Below are positions 5,191-12,107 of a stretch of 25,851 nt of DNA, one piece after another. Numbering within the stretch: position 1 is the first letter of the stretch; every line of letters begins with the position of its first letter. A program made the translations under genes and the position numbers. Source of the stretch: an uncultured Blautia sp. (GTDB lineage: Bacteria; Bacillota; Clostridia; Lachnospirales; Lachnospiraceae); the NCBI GenBank assembly GCA_900551075.1, contig URVB01000053.1, positions 1 to 25,851 on the forward strand, written 5' to 3'. The notes beneath the pieces were generated by a model. That model ran no database searches and was not told the origin of the DNA. It saw only the letters and a list, made by a program, of their open reading frames with translations.

Positions 5191-6264
5191 ATGCCAACAG
5201 CAAAGAAACTTCCGTCAGGGAGCTGGCGGTGTCAGGTATATTCACACACCGAAGAAACGAAGCAGCCGGACGGTACCACAAAGAAAAAACGTATTTATAA
5301 ATCATTTACCTGCGATATCCCGGGGCCTAAAGGGAAACGTCTGTGTGAACATCTGGCATCTGAATGGGCGGCAAATAAGGAAGCGTTCTCTCATGTACCT
5401 TCTATGACATTCGGAGAAGCTCTGGACAGGTATATTGCTTCAAGAGAGTCCGTACTGTCCCCTTCTACCATTAAGGAATACAAACGCATCCGGCAGAAGC
5501 ACATGCAGTCTCTCATGGGGGCAAGGCTCGACGGGATTACGCAAGACCAGATTCAACAGGTCATTAATTTCGAATGTCAGACACACAGCCCCAAGACAAT
5601 TCGGAACTATAACGGGCTTATATCGTCCGTATTAGGCGCATATCGCCCTGATTTTGCCCTTCATACCGTCTTGCCGAAGAAAGTACGTCCAGAGCTCTAT
5701 ATCCCGTCTGACAGCGAAATACAACGTCTAATGGAGTATGTCCGTGGGACGGATATGGAGCTTCCCATATTGCTTGCTGCTTTCGGTCCTATGCGGCGTG
5801 GCGAAATATGTGCGCTGGACTCCAGGAATATTACGGGTAATACGGTCCATGTCTGTGAGAATATGGTAAAAACGGATAAAGGTGAATGGGTAATTAAGAG
5901 TCCTAAATCGTATGCCGGTGACAGATACATAGAATACCCTGATTTTGTTGTTGAAAAATTCAAGGGACGCACCGGAAAGATTGTTGATATGTCTCCCACT
6001 ACCATTACGAACAGTTTTTCCAGAATTTTAAAGAAAGCCGGCATAAGCCATTTTAGGTTTCATGATCTGCGGCATTATTCAGCAAGCGTGCAACATGCCC
6101 TCGGCATTCCGGACGCTTACATCATGCAGCGCGGGGGCTGGGGTAGCGATACAGTTCTTAAAAGTGTCTACCGGCACGCAATGAATGACCGGCAGAAAGA
6201 AATGAATGAAAAAGCAAATGATTATTTTTCGTATCTATGCAACACGAAATGCAACACGAATTAA
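5191..6264 (+). CDS. int: Tyrosine-family site-specific integrase
   Basis: A 357-residue recombinase. The ATG at 5191 is nine bases after AGGAGG; the in-frame ATG at 5182 touches that site and is rejected. Residues about 1-65 form the arm-binding domain (LPSGSWRCQVYS, then KKKRIYKSFT). Residues about 72-160 are the core-binding SAM-like domain (TFGEALDRYIASRESVLSP). The catalytic domain shows all expected residues: Arg in GPMRRGEI, Lys in IKSPKS, HDLRH, Trp in GGWGSD in place of the usual second His region, and the nucleophile Tyr in SVYRH. It drives integration into, and excision from, the adjacent tRNA-Thr gene. The 3' end of the gene contains a 12-bp tandem repeat encoding CNTK-CNTN. Confidence 0.95.
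   Translation: MPTAKKLPSGSWRCQVYSHTEETKQPDGTTKKKRIYKSFTCDIPGPKGKRLCEHLASEWAANKEAFSHVPSMTFGEALDRYIASRESVLSPSTIKEYKRIRQKHMQSLMGARLDGITQDQIQQVINFECQTHSPKTIRNYNGLISSVLGAYRPDFALHTVLPKKVRPELYIPSDSEIQRLMEYVRGTDMELPILLAAFGPMRRGEICALDSRNITGNTVHVCENMVKTDKGEWVIKSPKSYAGDRYIEYPDFVVEKFKGRTGKIVDMSPTTITNSFSRILKKAGISHFRFHDLRHYSASVQHALGIPDAYIMQRGGWGSDTVLKSVYRHAMNDRQKEMNEKANDYFSYLCNTKCNTN
6238..6261. repeat. 12-bp tandem repeat at the integrase 3' end
   Basis: TGCAACACGAAA (6238-6249) is followed at once by TGCAACACGAAT (6250-6261), 11 of 12 bases alike. It lies 36 bases from the tRNA 3' end. In position it could serve as recombinase arm-type sites within the attachment region. Confidence 0.7.
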
Positions 6265-6291
6265 AAAAAGTGCCTAAACAAGGCACTTTTT
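6265..6291. terminator. Bidirectional terminator between integrase and tRNA-Thr
   Basis: AAAAAGTGCC (ending 6274) pairs with GGCACTTTTT (6282-6291) around a seven-base loop. The A- and T-flanks make it work in both directions: for int from the left and for tRNA-Thr from the right. Confidence 0.8.
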
Positions 6292-6296
6292 CCCAA

Positions 6297-6315
6297 GCTG
6301 CTGACGGGAATTGAA
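6297..6315. other. Probable attachment site overlap (element/host junction)
   Basis: The integrase lies right beside the 3' end of tRNA-Thr, the usual target for tyrosine integrases. The core is expected within the last part of the tRNA, but the exact boundary cannot be set because the other copy is outside the window. Confidence 0.4.
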
Positions 6316-6368
6316 CCCGTGACCTCCGCCTTACCAAGGCGACGCTCTACCGACTGAGCCACAGCAGC
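6297..6368 (-). tRNA. tRNA-Thr (anticodon GGT)
   Basis: A complete cloverleaf on the minus strand. The acceptor stem GCTGCTG (from 6368) pairs with CAGCAGC (ending 6297). The anticodon stem TCGCC/GGCGG encloses the loop TTGGTAA with anticodon GGT. The T-arm has the GTTCAATTC signature. CCA is not encoded. It reads towards the integrase, so its 3' end is the natural integration target. Confidence 0.95.
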
Positions 6369-6409
6369 ATTTCCTTCAGAGCAGTTATTTTTGCCGCTCA
6401 CAGTTGATA

Positions 6410-6438
6410 ATATTATCAGATATAAAGACCGTTGTCAA
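6410..6438 (-). promoter_or_regulatory. Promoter of tRNA-Thr
   Basis: Minus strand TTGACA (6433-6438), 17-bp spacer, TAATAT (6410-6415). The transcript would start near 6403, 35 bases before the mature 5' end. Confidence 0.8.
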
Positions 6439-6484
6439 CACTTTCTTAGAATTTTTTTAACCACACTCTCTTAGATTTTTAACC
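6438..6484. repeat. Imperfect tandem duplication between sigH and tRNA-Thr
   Basis: Two neighbouring units of 25 and 22 bases (6438-6462 and 6463-6484) share the frame ACACTNTCTTAGA, a T-run and TTAACC. The first overlaps the -35 box of the tRNA promoter. Confidence 0.55.
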
Positions 6485-6525
6485 GCAATCTCCCCGGCCG
6501 GACCCTCTGCCTGTCCGTACCTGCC

Positions 6526-7119
6526 TCATTTTTTATATTTATCCACACAGTTGCGAATCTTCCCCCTGATTCTCTGCAGCGCATTATCAATAGATTTCGG
6601 AGTCTTTTCCAGAAGCTGCGCAATCTGAACATAGCCATAACCCTTCAGATAGTAGCCCAGAACCTTATTCTCCATAGGACTCAGAACACGACTGATCTCT
6701 CTTTCCAGATCATGCGTGCTCTCCCTGTCAATAATGATTGCCTCGGGATTCTCCGCCCACAGCTCTCCAAGCGTACTTTCCTCATTCTCAGGGCTTAGGG
6801 AAACATAAGAATTCAACGGTATATGCTTCTGCCGATTGGAGCTCTGGACCGCATTATAAAGCTGCCTGTCTATACAAAGACAGGCAAATGTCTGAAAGGA
6901 GGCCTCTTTACCCGGCAGATAATCCCGCACTGCCTTAAAGAGACCAATCATCCCCTCCTGTATCAGATCGTCAGTCTCCCCTCCGATCAGATACATGGCA
7001 CGCGCCCTTTTCCGAACCAGATCTTTGTATTTTTCCATCAGGTAATCAGAAATCCCGCGCTCACCCTCCCGGAGCCTGGTTATCAATTCCTCATCACCAA
7101 GATTGTCGTATTGCCCCAT
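6526..7119 (-). CDS. sigH: Sporulation-type sigma factor SigH (Spo0H)
   Basis: A 197-residue sigma-70 family protein, close to the length of Bacillus SigH. The start at 7119 has GGAGGG at good spacing. Region 2 is present (YLMEKYKDLVRKRARAMY, then DDLIQEGMIGLFKAVRDY and FQTFACLCIDRQLYNAV), and region 4 ends the protein (ISRVLSPMENKVLGYYLKGY, then IAQLLEKTPKSIDNALQRIR). SigH directs transition-state and early sporulation genes in Firmicutes. It follows rlmB by 17 bases and is the last gene of the cysS-mrnC-rlmB-sigH cluster, the order known from Bacillus. No terminator was found after it; the tRNA-Thr promoter starts downstream. Confidence 0.93.
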   Translation of the reverse strand: MGQYDNLGDEELITRLREGERGISDYLMEKYKDLVRKRARAMYLIGGETDDLIQEGMIGLFKAVRDYLPGKEASFQTFACLCIDRQLYNAVQSSNRQKHIPLNSYVSLSPENEESTLGELWAENPEAIIIDRESTHDLEREISRVLSPMENKVLGYYLKGYGYVQIAQLLEKTPKSIDNALQRIRGKIRNCVDKYKK

Positions 7120-7136
7120 ATTCCCTCCGTCTGCAA

Positions 7137-7874
7137 TTAATTTGCTTTCAGACGCTGTCTGACAATTTCGTATGCAAGAACCCCTGCCGCCACCGAAGCA
7201 TTCAGGGAATCAATATCCCCCTGCATAGGAATGGAGGCTGCAAAATCGCATTTTTCCCGAATCAAACGACTGACTCCCTCTCCTTCATTTCCGATCACAA
7301 GCCCAATAGGACCTGTCAGATTTAAATCATACATCGTCTCTCCGCCCATATCTGCACAGACAAACCAGATTCCCTTTTCCTTCAGCTCCTCAATGGTCTT
7401 TGCAAGATTCGTAACCTTGGCAACAGGCGTATAATGCAAAGCACCTGCCGAAGTCTTCGCTACGGCAGCCGTCAACCCCACGGCCCTGCGTTTCGGAATG
7501 ACAACTCCATGAGCACCTGCAAGGTTGGCCGTACGGATGATGGCTCCCAAATTATGGGGATCCTCAATATTATCCAAAAGGAAAATAAACGGTGGTTCTC
7601 CCTTTTCCTTTGCCTTTGCCAAAATATCTTCTACAGAAGCATATTCATACGCCGCCACCTGAGCGATCACACCCTGATGGGCACCTGTCTCGCTGAGCTG
7701 ATCCAGGCGCTCCTTTGCTACATAATTGATGATTGTGTCTTTTTTCCGCGCCTCTTTTGCTATGGTGCGCACAGGCCCATCCTGGCATCCATCCAGAATA
7801 AACAGCTTATCCACACATCTTCCGGACCGAAATGCCTCCAGTACCGCATTGCGGCCTTCTATCTGCTCACTCAT
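7137..7874 (-). CDS. rlmB: 23S rRNA (guanosine-2251-2'-O)-methyltransferase RlmB
   Basis: A 245-residue SPOUT methyltransferase. Residues 1-75 are the substrate-binding domain (IEGRNAVLEAFRSGR start). The catalytic SPOUT part shows the three motifs in order: DNIEDPHNLGAIIRTA (about 100-115), IGLVIGNEGEGVSRL (about 190-205) and MQGDIDSLNASVAAGVLAYE (about 216-236). It methylates the 2'-OH of G2251 in 23S rRNA, in the peptidyl-transferase P-loop, using S-adenosylmethionine. Its start overlaps the mrnC stop by four bases, so translation is coupled. Confidence 0.95.
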   Translation of the reverse strand: MSEQIEGRNAVLEAFRSGRCVDKLFILDGCQDGPVRTIAKEARKKDTIINYVAKERLDQLSETGAHQGVIAQVAAYEYASVEDILAKAKEKGEPPFIFLLDNIEDPHNLGAIIRTANLAGAHGVVIPKRRAVGLTAAVAKTSAGALHYTPVAKVTNLAKTIEELKEKGIWFVCADMGGETMYDLNLTGPIGLVIGNEGEGVSRLIREKCDFAASIPMQGDIDSLNASVAAGVLAYEIVRQRLKAN

Positions 7875-8296
7875 AATTTATCCTCTCCGATTCCCATACG
7901 GATCAGTTCCAGCATCCGTTCATAATCTTCCTTCAAATATAAATATCCCAGCAGCGCCTCAAAGCCTGTTGCCCTGCGGTAATCAGACATTGTGGCATGC
8001 TTCGCCATTGTAGGAGAATGAGCATTTCTGCCCCTTTTATAGACGCTGTGCTCTTCTTCCGTAAGCTTCGGCCCGATTACTTCCATCATGGCAGACTGGG
8101 CGGCCGCCTTCACAAGACTGCTTGCCTGCTTATGCAAATAGTTGACAGGACAGTTTCCTTTTTTCACCAAAACCGTACGGATCACAAGCTCATATACCCC
8201 ATCTCCGATATATGCAAGCGTCAAAGGAGAATAGGTTCTTAAGTCCCTATCCTCCAAATGAAACAATTCTTTTAATTGGTTTAAACTCGTTTCCAT
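7871..8296 (-). CDS. mrnC: Mini-ribonuclease III (23S rRNA maturation)
   Basis: A 141-residue protein consisting of one RNase III catalytic domain with no double-stranded RNA-binding domain, the definition of MrnC. The active-site signatures are LAYIGDGVYELVIR (about 28-41) and the acidic residues in GFEALLGYLYL near residue 112. It trims 23S rRNA precursor ends in Firmicutes. The start at 8296 lies inside the end of cysS (16-base overlap) with GGAG nearby, and its end overlaps the rlmB start. Confidence 0.93.
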   Translation of the reverse strand: METSLNQLKELFHLEDRDLRTYSPLTLAYIGDGVYELVIRTVLVKKGNCPVNYLHKQASSLVKAAAQSAMMEVIGPKLTEEEHSVYKRGRNAHSPTMAKHATMSDYRRATGFEALLGYLYLKEDYERMLELIRMGIGEDKL

Positions 8297-9690
8297 TTTA
8301 CTCCTTCACGGGTATCCTTCAGCTCAATGCCTTTTGCAAGAAGCTCTTCGCGAATCTCATCTGCCCTTGCGAAGTTCTTTGCCTTTCTTGCTGCCTGACG
8401 TTCTGCGATCATATCCTCAATTTCCCTATCCAGGATTTCTTCTTTTTTCTCCACAATCAAGCCCAGAACATCGCAGAGCTGTACCAGAACCTGCAGTACA
8501 TAAGCTGCAAACTCCTCTGAGCTTCCCTCCGCTACATTGGTATTCGCATATTTTACAAGCTCAAATACAGCCGCCAATGCATCTGCCGTATTGAAGTCAT
8601 CATCCATAGCTTCCTCAAATTTCTCTGCAAAAGCTTTCACTTCCTTCATGGATGCTTTCTCTGCCTCTGTTGACGTAACTTCCTGCGCTGCTGCTTTGCG
8701 GTCCTTCAGGCGACCCGCTGCCTCTACAATCCTCTCCAGAGAATTTTTCGCAGCTTCCATAAGATCAGCACTGAAATTAAGCGGGCTTCTGTAATGTGCA
8801 TTCAGCATGAAGAAACGCAGCACCTGAAGATCATACTGTTTGCTGATTTCACGGACAGTGCGGAAATTACCCAGGGATTTGGACATTTTTTTATTATCAA
8901 TGTTCAAAAATCCGTTATGCATCCAATATTTCGCAAAATTTTTGCCATTGCAGCACTCACTCTGGGCAATCTCATTTTCATGGTGCGGGAAAATCAGGTC
9001 CTCACCTCCTGCATGAATATCAATCTCATCCCCAAGATATTTCTTAGACATCACAGAGCACTCAATATGCCATCCCGGACGTCCATCACACCATGGGGAC
9101 TCCCAATATGGCTCCCCCTCTTTTTTGGGCTTCCAAAGTACAAAATCCAGCGGATCCTCCTTCTGATCTTCACCGGATACCTGCAATGCACGGAAACCGG
9201 ACTGCAGATCATCCAGATTCTTATGAGAAAGCTTTCCATATTCTTTGAATTTTTTCACGCGGAAATAAACCGTGCCATCCGCAACTGCATATGCATATCC
9301 CTTGTCGATCAGAGTCCGAATCATTTCGATCATTCCGGCAATTTCCTTCGTTGCCTGCGGATGAGCAGTTGCAGGCCTCACATTCATTCCGGCCATATCC
9401 TTCCTGCATTCTTCAATATAACGGTTGGAAACCTCCTCCGCACTGACGCCCTCTTCAATGGCCTTCTTGATGATTTTATCATCCACATCCGTAAAATTAG
9501 ATACAAAATTCACTTCATATCCCTTGTATTCCATATACCGGCGTACCGTATCAAAAATAATCATCGGACGAGCATTTCCGATATGGATCAGATTATAAAC
9601 CGTTGGACCGCAGACATACATCCGTACCTTTCCCTCTTCCAGCGGTACAAACTCTTCCTTGCTGCGTGTCAGCGTATTAAAAAGCCTCAT
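8281..9690 (-). CDS. cysS: Cysteinyl-tRNA synthetase
   Basis: A 469-residue class I synthetase of normal length. The first zinc ligand Cys27 lies in MYVCGPTVYN, followed by the HIGH-type HIGN at 36-39. The remaining zinc ligands are in WHIECSVM and the HHENEIAQSE segment, and the KMSKS signature appears as KKMSKSLGN near residue 267. The C-terminal helical DALR-like region follows and ends with the anticodon-binding tail (TREGVKWKRV). It charges tRNA-Cys. There is no T-box leader upstream; the 59-base gap to ispF holds nothing notable, so it is read from the operon promoter at 11561-11589 or a local weak one. Confidence 0.97.
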   Translation of the reverse strand: MRLFNTLTRSKEEFVPLEEGKVRMYVCGPTVYNLIHIGNARPMIIFDTVRRYMEYKGYEVNFVSNFTDVDDKIIKKAIEEGVSAEEVSNRYIEECRKDMAGMNVRPATAHPQATKEIAGMIEMIRTLIDKGYAYAVADGTVYFRVKKFKEYGKLSHKNLDDLQSGFRALQVSGEDQKEDPLDFVLWKPKKEGEPYWESPWCDGRPGWHIECSVMSKKYLGDEIDIHAGGEDLIFPHHENEIAQSECCNGKNFAKYWMHNGFLNIDNKKMSKSLGNFRTVREISKQYDLQVLRFFMLNAHYRSPLNFSADLMEAAKNSLERIVEAAGRLKDRKAAAQEVTSTEAEKASMKEVKAFAEKFEEAMDDDFNTADALAAVFELVKYANTNVAEGSSEEFAAYVLQVLVQLCDVLGLIVEKKEEILDREIEDMIAERQAARKAKNFARADEIREELLAKGIELKDTREGVKWKRV

Positions 9691-9749
9691 CTTTTCTTTT
9701 CCTCCAATTCCGTATATTTACGAATCTATCTAAAATAATCTTCCTAATC

Positions 9750-10226
9750 TTAAGCCTTGTCTTCCAGAAGGCAGACAGCCTGAGAAGCAATCCCTTCGCC
9801 CCTCCCGGTAAAGCCCAGCTCTTCTTCTGTCGTTGCCTTTATATTCAGCCGGGATTCCGGAATTTCGAGCACTGCTGCCATATTCCTGCGCATCGCCGGA
9901 ATATGCGGCGCCATTTTCGGTTTCTGCGCAATGATCGTGGCATCGATATTTCCAATGGAAAATCCATTTTCTGAAAGAAGCCCTGCTGTATGGCCAAGCA
10001 GCTTCAGGCTTGAGATTCCCTTATAGGCCGGATCCGTATCCGGAAAATGCTTCCCGATATCTCCAAGAGCAGCAGCCCCTAAAAGAGCGTCCATAACTGC
10101 ATGAATCAGCACATCTGCATCCGAATGTCCCAGAAGACCCTTTTCCCAGGGAATATCCACACCTCCCAGGATCAGCCTTCTGCCCTCTGTCAGCCTATGT
10201 ACATCATATCCCATTCCTATCCGCAT
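9750..10226 (-). CDS. ispF: 2-C-methyl-D-erythritol 2,4-cyclodiphosphate synthase
   Basis: A 158-residue protein, the standard size. The metal ligands are in the N-terminal GYDVHRL (Asp8, His10) and the third His is in GHSDADVLIHAVMDALLG near residue 42. The conserved GDIGKHFPD and the C-terminal KATTEEELGFTGRGEGI motif are present. It makes the cyclic diphosphate in the non-mevalonate isoprenoid pathway. It is separated from the upstream dehydrogenase by two bases and sits next to cysS, as in the ispD-ispF-gltX-cysE-cysS order of Bacillus with members missing. Confidence 0.96.
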   Translation of the reverse strand: MRIGMGYDVHRLTEGRRLILGGVDIPWEKGLLGHSDADVLIHAVMDALLGAAALGDIGKHFPDTDPAYKGISSLKLLGHTAGLLSENGFSIGNIDATIIAQKPKMAPHIPAMRRNMAAVLEIPESRLNIKATTEEELGFTGRGEGIASQAVCLLEDKA

Positions 10227-10228
10227 CT

Positions 10229-11503
10229 TTATACTCCTTCTATTTCCAGCATCTTGCTTAACCTGAGAAAGCTCAGCCTCCGCCTGACATAGGGCGCCAG
10301 TCTTAAGCTTTGCGGCACGATTGCCTCCGTCAGCCCAATATCATAAACGCTTCTCTTACAGCCGGCTTTTTCCAGCATATAAAGCATTTCCTCTTCCTCA
10401 GGAAGCCCCTCGATCACCTCTGCAATCTCTGTGAGCTTCTCTTCCAGACGTTTCGGATCTATTTTCAAAAGCAGCTCCGGCTCATTTTCCTCACGAATTC
10501 CCTCCAAAAGCCCTTTTCTGCCAAAAGTCTCCTCAAGAAGCGCCCCGTCATTTGCCTGATACGGCTTCACACGGCATCTTCCACGGCGGATAGCCTTTGC
10601 AATCCTCTTATATTCCCGAAGCACCAGCACAGTCCCCACGGATACCTTTTCTCCATGAAGTGCATCCAAATGTTCGTTGATAACCTCCATCTCCCACAAA
10701 TGGGAGAGATGATGCTCCGCACAGGAAGCCGGCCTTGAATTTCCTACCATTTGCATTGCCAATCCTGACAGAATCAGGGCATACATCAGCTTTTCGCAGC
10801 TTTCCTCTTCTCCTGCCGCAATCGCACGAAGACAGGACCGCACTGTTTTCAATGCCTTTTCTTCCATCTCCGCTACATAACTGCAATAATACTCTCCCGT
10901 CAGCATATTGGCAATTTTCCAATCGGCCAGACAGATATATTTACCAAGCAAATCAGATACACCGGACGCATTCAGCCGTTTTGGCGCCTTTGCAAAGATA
11001 TCGGTATCCGCAAACACTGCCAGTGGCGGCGCTGCCGGCATCGTCCTTTTCAGGCCATTCCAGGTCATGGCGGCTACCGTAGATACGAATCCGTCAACAC
11101 TTGCTGCGGTAGGCACAGAGATAAAAGGAATCCTATACTGAAAAGCTACGTACCGGCTGATATCATGGATGGTACCGCTTCCTACTGCAAGAATCAGGTC
11201 AATGTCCTCATCCATATTATTTTCTACGATTTCTACAGCATAATTATCTGCATGAAGGTTTTCCGCCTCCAAAACCAGAACCTGACATCTATCGTAGATT
11301 TCTTCCATAATTTCTTCCGTAACTTTGTATGTGTTGGTGTCACAGATGAGAAGCGGAGAAATATATTTCTTTAAAAAGCCATCCGACATAGCCTCTTCCA
11401 GGGCTTCTATGGTTCCCGCCTCGATCATGATTTCCTTTACTTCTATGTGATGCGCCTTCCCGCACCTGCAAGGTCGGGCAAAATCATCCGTATCGACTCG
11501 CAT
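10229..11503 (-). CDS. sn-Glycerol-1-phosphate dehydrogenase (AraM/EgsA family)
   Basis: A 424-residue iron-containing-alcohol-dehydrogenase-fold protein. The nucleotide-binding loop is VGSGTIHDISRY (about 107-118), followed by FISVPTAASVDGFVS. Metal ligands fit an Asp in GVSDLLGKY and the His residues of CAEHHLSHLWEM and LHGEKVSVG. These features fit the AraM-type G1P dehydrogenase, which reduces dihydroxyacetone phosphate to sn-glycerol-1-phosphate; in Bacillus it serves a heptaprenylglyceryl phosphate lipid, in archaea the membrane lipids. It is the first gene of the ispF-cysS-mrnC-rlmB-sigH operon, so an isoprenoid-lipid link is possible. AGGAGGAG precedes the ATG at 11503. A short Cys-rich start (CRCGKAHH, residues 12-19) is typical of this subgroup. 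Confidence 0.85.
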   Translation of the reverse strand: MRVDTDDFARPCRCGKAHHIEVKEIMIEAGTIEALEEAMSDGFLKKYISPLLICDTNTYKVTEEIMEEIYDRCQVLVLEAENLHADNYAVEIVENNMDEDIDLILAVGSGTIHDISRYVAFQYRIPFISVPTAASVDGFVSTVAAMTWNGLKRTMPAAPPLAVFADTDIFAKAPKRLNASGVSDLLGKYICLADWKIANMLTGEYYCSYVAEMEEKALKTVRSCLRAIAAGEEESCEKLMYALILSGLAMQMVGNSRPASCAEHHLSHLWEMEVINEHLDALHGEKVSVGTVLVLREYKRIAKAIRRGRCRVKPYQANDGALLEETFGRKGLLEGIREENEPELLLKIDPKRLEEKLTEIAEVIEGLPEEEEMLYMLEKAGCKRSVYDIGLTEAIVPQSLRLAPYVRRRLSFLRLSKMLEIEGV

Positions 11504-11560
11504 GTGATTATCTCCTCCTGACTTGACGTATCTTCTATAGATATAATACTACAGTTTGGT

Positions 11561-11589
11561 ATTATACATGATTTTTCCGCAAAAAGCAA
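11561..11589 (-). promoter_or_regulatory. Promoter of the glycerol-1-P dehydrogenase/ispF/cysS operon
   Basis: Minus strand TTGCTT (11584-11589), 17-bp spacer, perfect TATAAT (11561-11566). The -35 box lies in the T-run of the ridA terminator. An 8-bp inverted repeat (TATAATAC at 11542-11549, GTATTATA at 11559-11566) covers the -10 box and start point and may be an operator. Confidence 0.7.
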
Positions 11590-11640
11590 CGCCGGGCACA
11601 GGAAAGAATCACTCTTTTCAGGTTCTTTCCCATGCCCGGC
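11581..11640 (-). terminator. Terminator of ridA
   Basis: A long hairpin on 11591-11640: eight perfect GC-rich pairs (GCCGGGCA/TGCCCGGC), a three-base internal loop, then seven more pairs (GAAAGAA/TTCTTTC). On the minus strand GTTGCTTTTT follows. Confidence 0.85.
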
Positions 11641-11663
11641 CAAAATAACCGATCTTATAGCTG

Positions 11664-12041
11664 TTATTTTTCGATTGCTGCGATCACTTCTACTTCACAG
11701 AGGACATTCTTCGGCAGGGTTTTCACCGCAACGCAGGAACGTGCCGGTTTATTTACGAAATATTTTGCATAAATCTCATTGAATGCTGCAAAATCCCCCA
11801 TATCCGCTAAAAAACAGGTGGTCTTTACCGCATTCTCAAAACCCGTTCCTGCCTCAGCAAGGACAGCGCCCAGATTCTTCATTACCTGTTCCGCCTGTGC
11901 TTCAATCGTATCACCAGCCAGCTCGCCGGTTGCAGGATCCACGGGAATCTGCCCGGAAGTGAATAAAACATCATTCAAAATCATTGCCTGTGAATATGGC
12001 CCGATGGCTGCCGGAGCCTTATCTGTATAAACTACTTTCAT
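11664..12041 (-). CDS. ridA: RidA family enamine/imine deaminase
   Basis: A 125-residue single-domain RidA/YjgF protein of the usual length. Conserved segments are PAAIGPYSQAM (9-19), TSGQIPVDPATGEL, the KTTCFLADMGDFAAFNEIY stretch, the ARSCVAVKTLPKN segment containing the catalytic Arg, and the final VEVIAAIEK. It hydrolyses reactive enamines and imines released by PLP enzymes and so protects other PLP enzymes. It has its own promoter and terminator, so it is a single-gene unit. Confidence 0.95.
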   Translation of the reverse strand: MKVVYTDKAPAAIGPYSQAMILNDVLFTSGQIPVDPATGELAGDTIEAQAEQVMKNLGAVLAEAGTGFENAVKTTCFLADMGDFAAFNEIYAKYFVNKPARSCVAVKTLPKNVLCEVEVIAAIEK

Positions 12042-12078
12042 ACTTATTCTCCCTTCGTTCTTTCCTTTGACTGATTCT

Positions 12079-12107
12079 ATTCTATATCAAAAAATTATTA
12101 GGGTCAA
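12079..12107 (-). promoter_or_regulatory. Promoter of ridA
   Basis: Minus strand TTGACC (12102-12107), 17-bp spacer, TAGAAT (12079-12084). The -35 box overlaps the stop region of the upstream serine hydrolase gene. Confidence 0.6.

Larger units (their letters stand above)
1..6296. mobile_element. Right end of an integrated prophage or phage-like element (left end outside window)
   Basis: The segment has the standard layout of a temperate element's end: integrase beside a tRNA gene, a repressor/protease immunity pair, a divergent Cro-like gene, an ORF6N/ORF6C antirepressor and a run of tiny early genes. It looks more AT-rich than the host genes to the right. I see no second copy of the tRNA-Thr 3' end inside the window, so the other attachment site must lie beyond position 1. 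No structural or packaging genes are visible. The pair of repressor and ImmA-type protease also occurs in integrative conjugative elements, so a conjugative element is not excluded. The antirepressor and the BC1881-like protein favour a phage. Confidence 0.85.

Noticed and set aside
1..6296. CRISPR array or insertion sequence in the element
   Set aside because: No regularly spaced identical repeats of CRISPR length and no transposase; the repeated TTCTAC elements at 3425-3605 are short palindromes around promoters and fit operators.
8794..9738. 314-codon plus-strand frame
   Set aside because: Lies wholly opposite to cysS, which has all catalytic motifs; shadow frame.
11443..11643. 66-codon minus-strand frame upstream of the glycerol-1-P dehydrogenase
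   Set aside because: It crosses the ridA terminator and the operon promoter and overlaps the start of the dehydrogenase in another frame.
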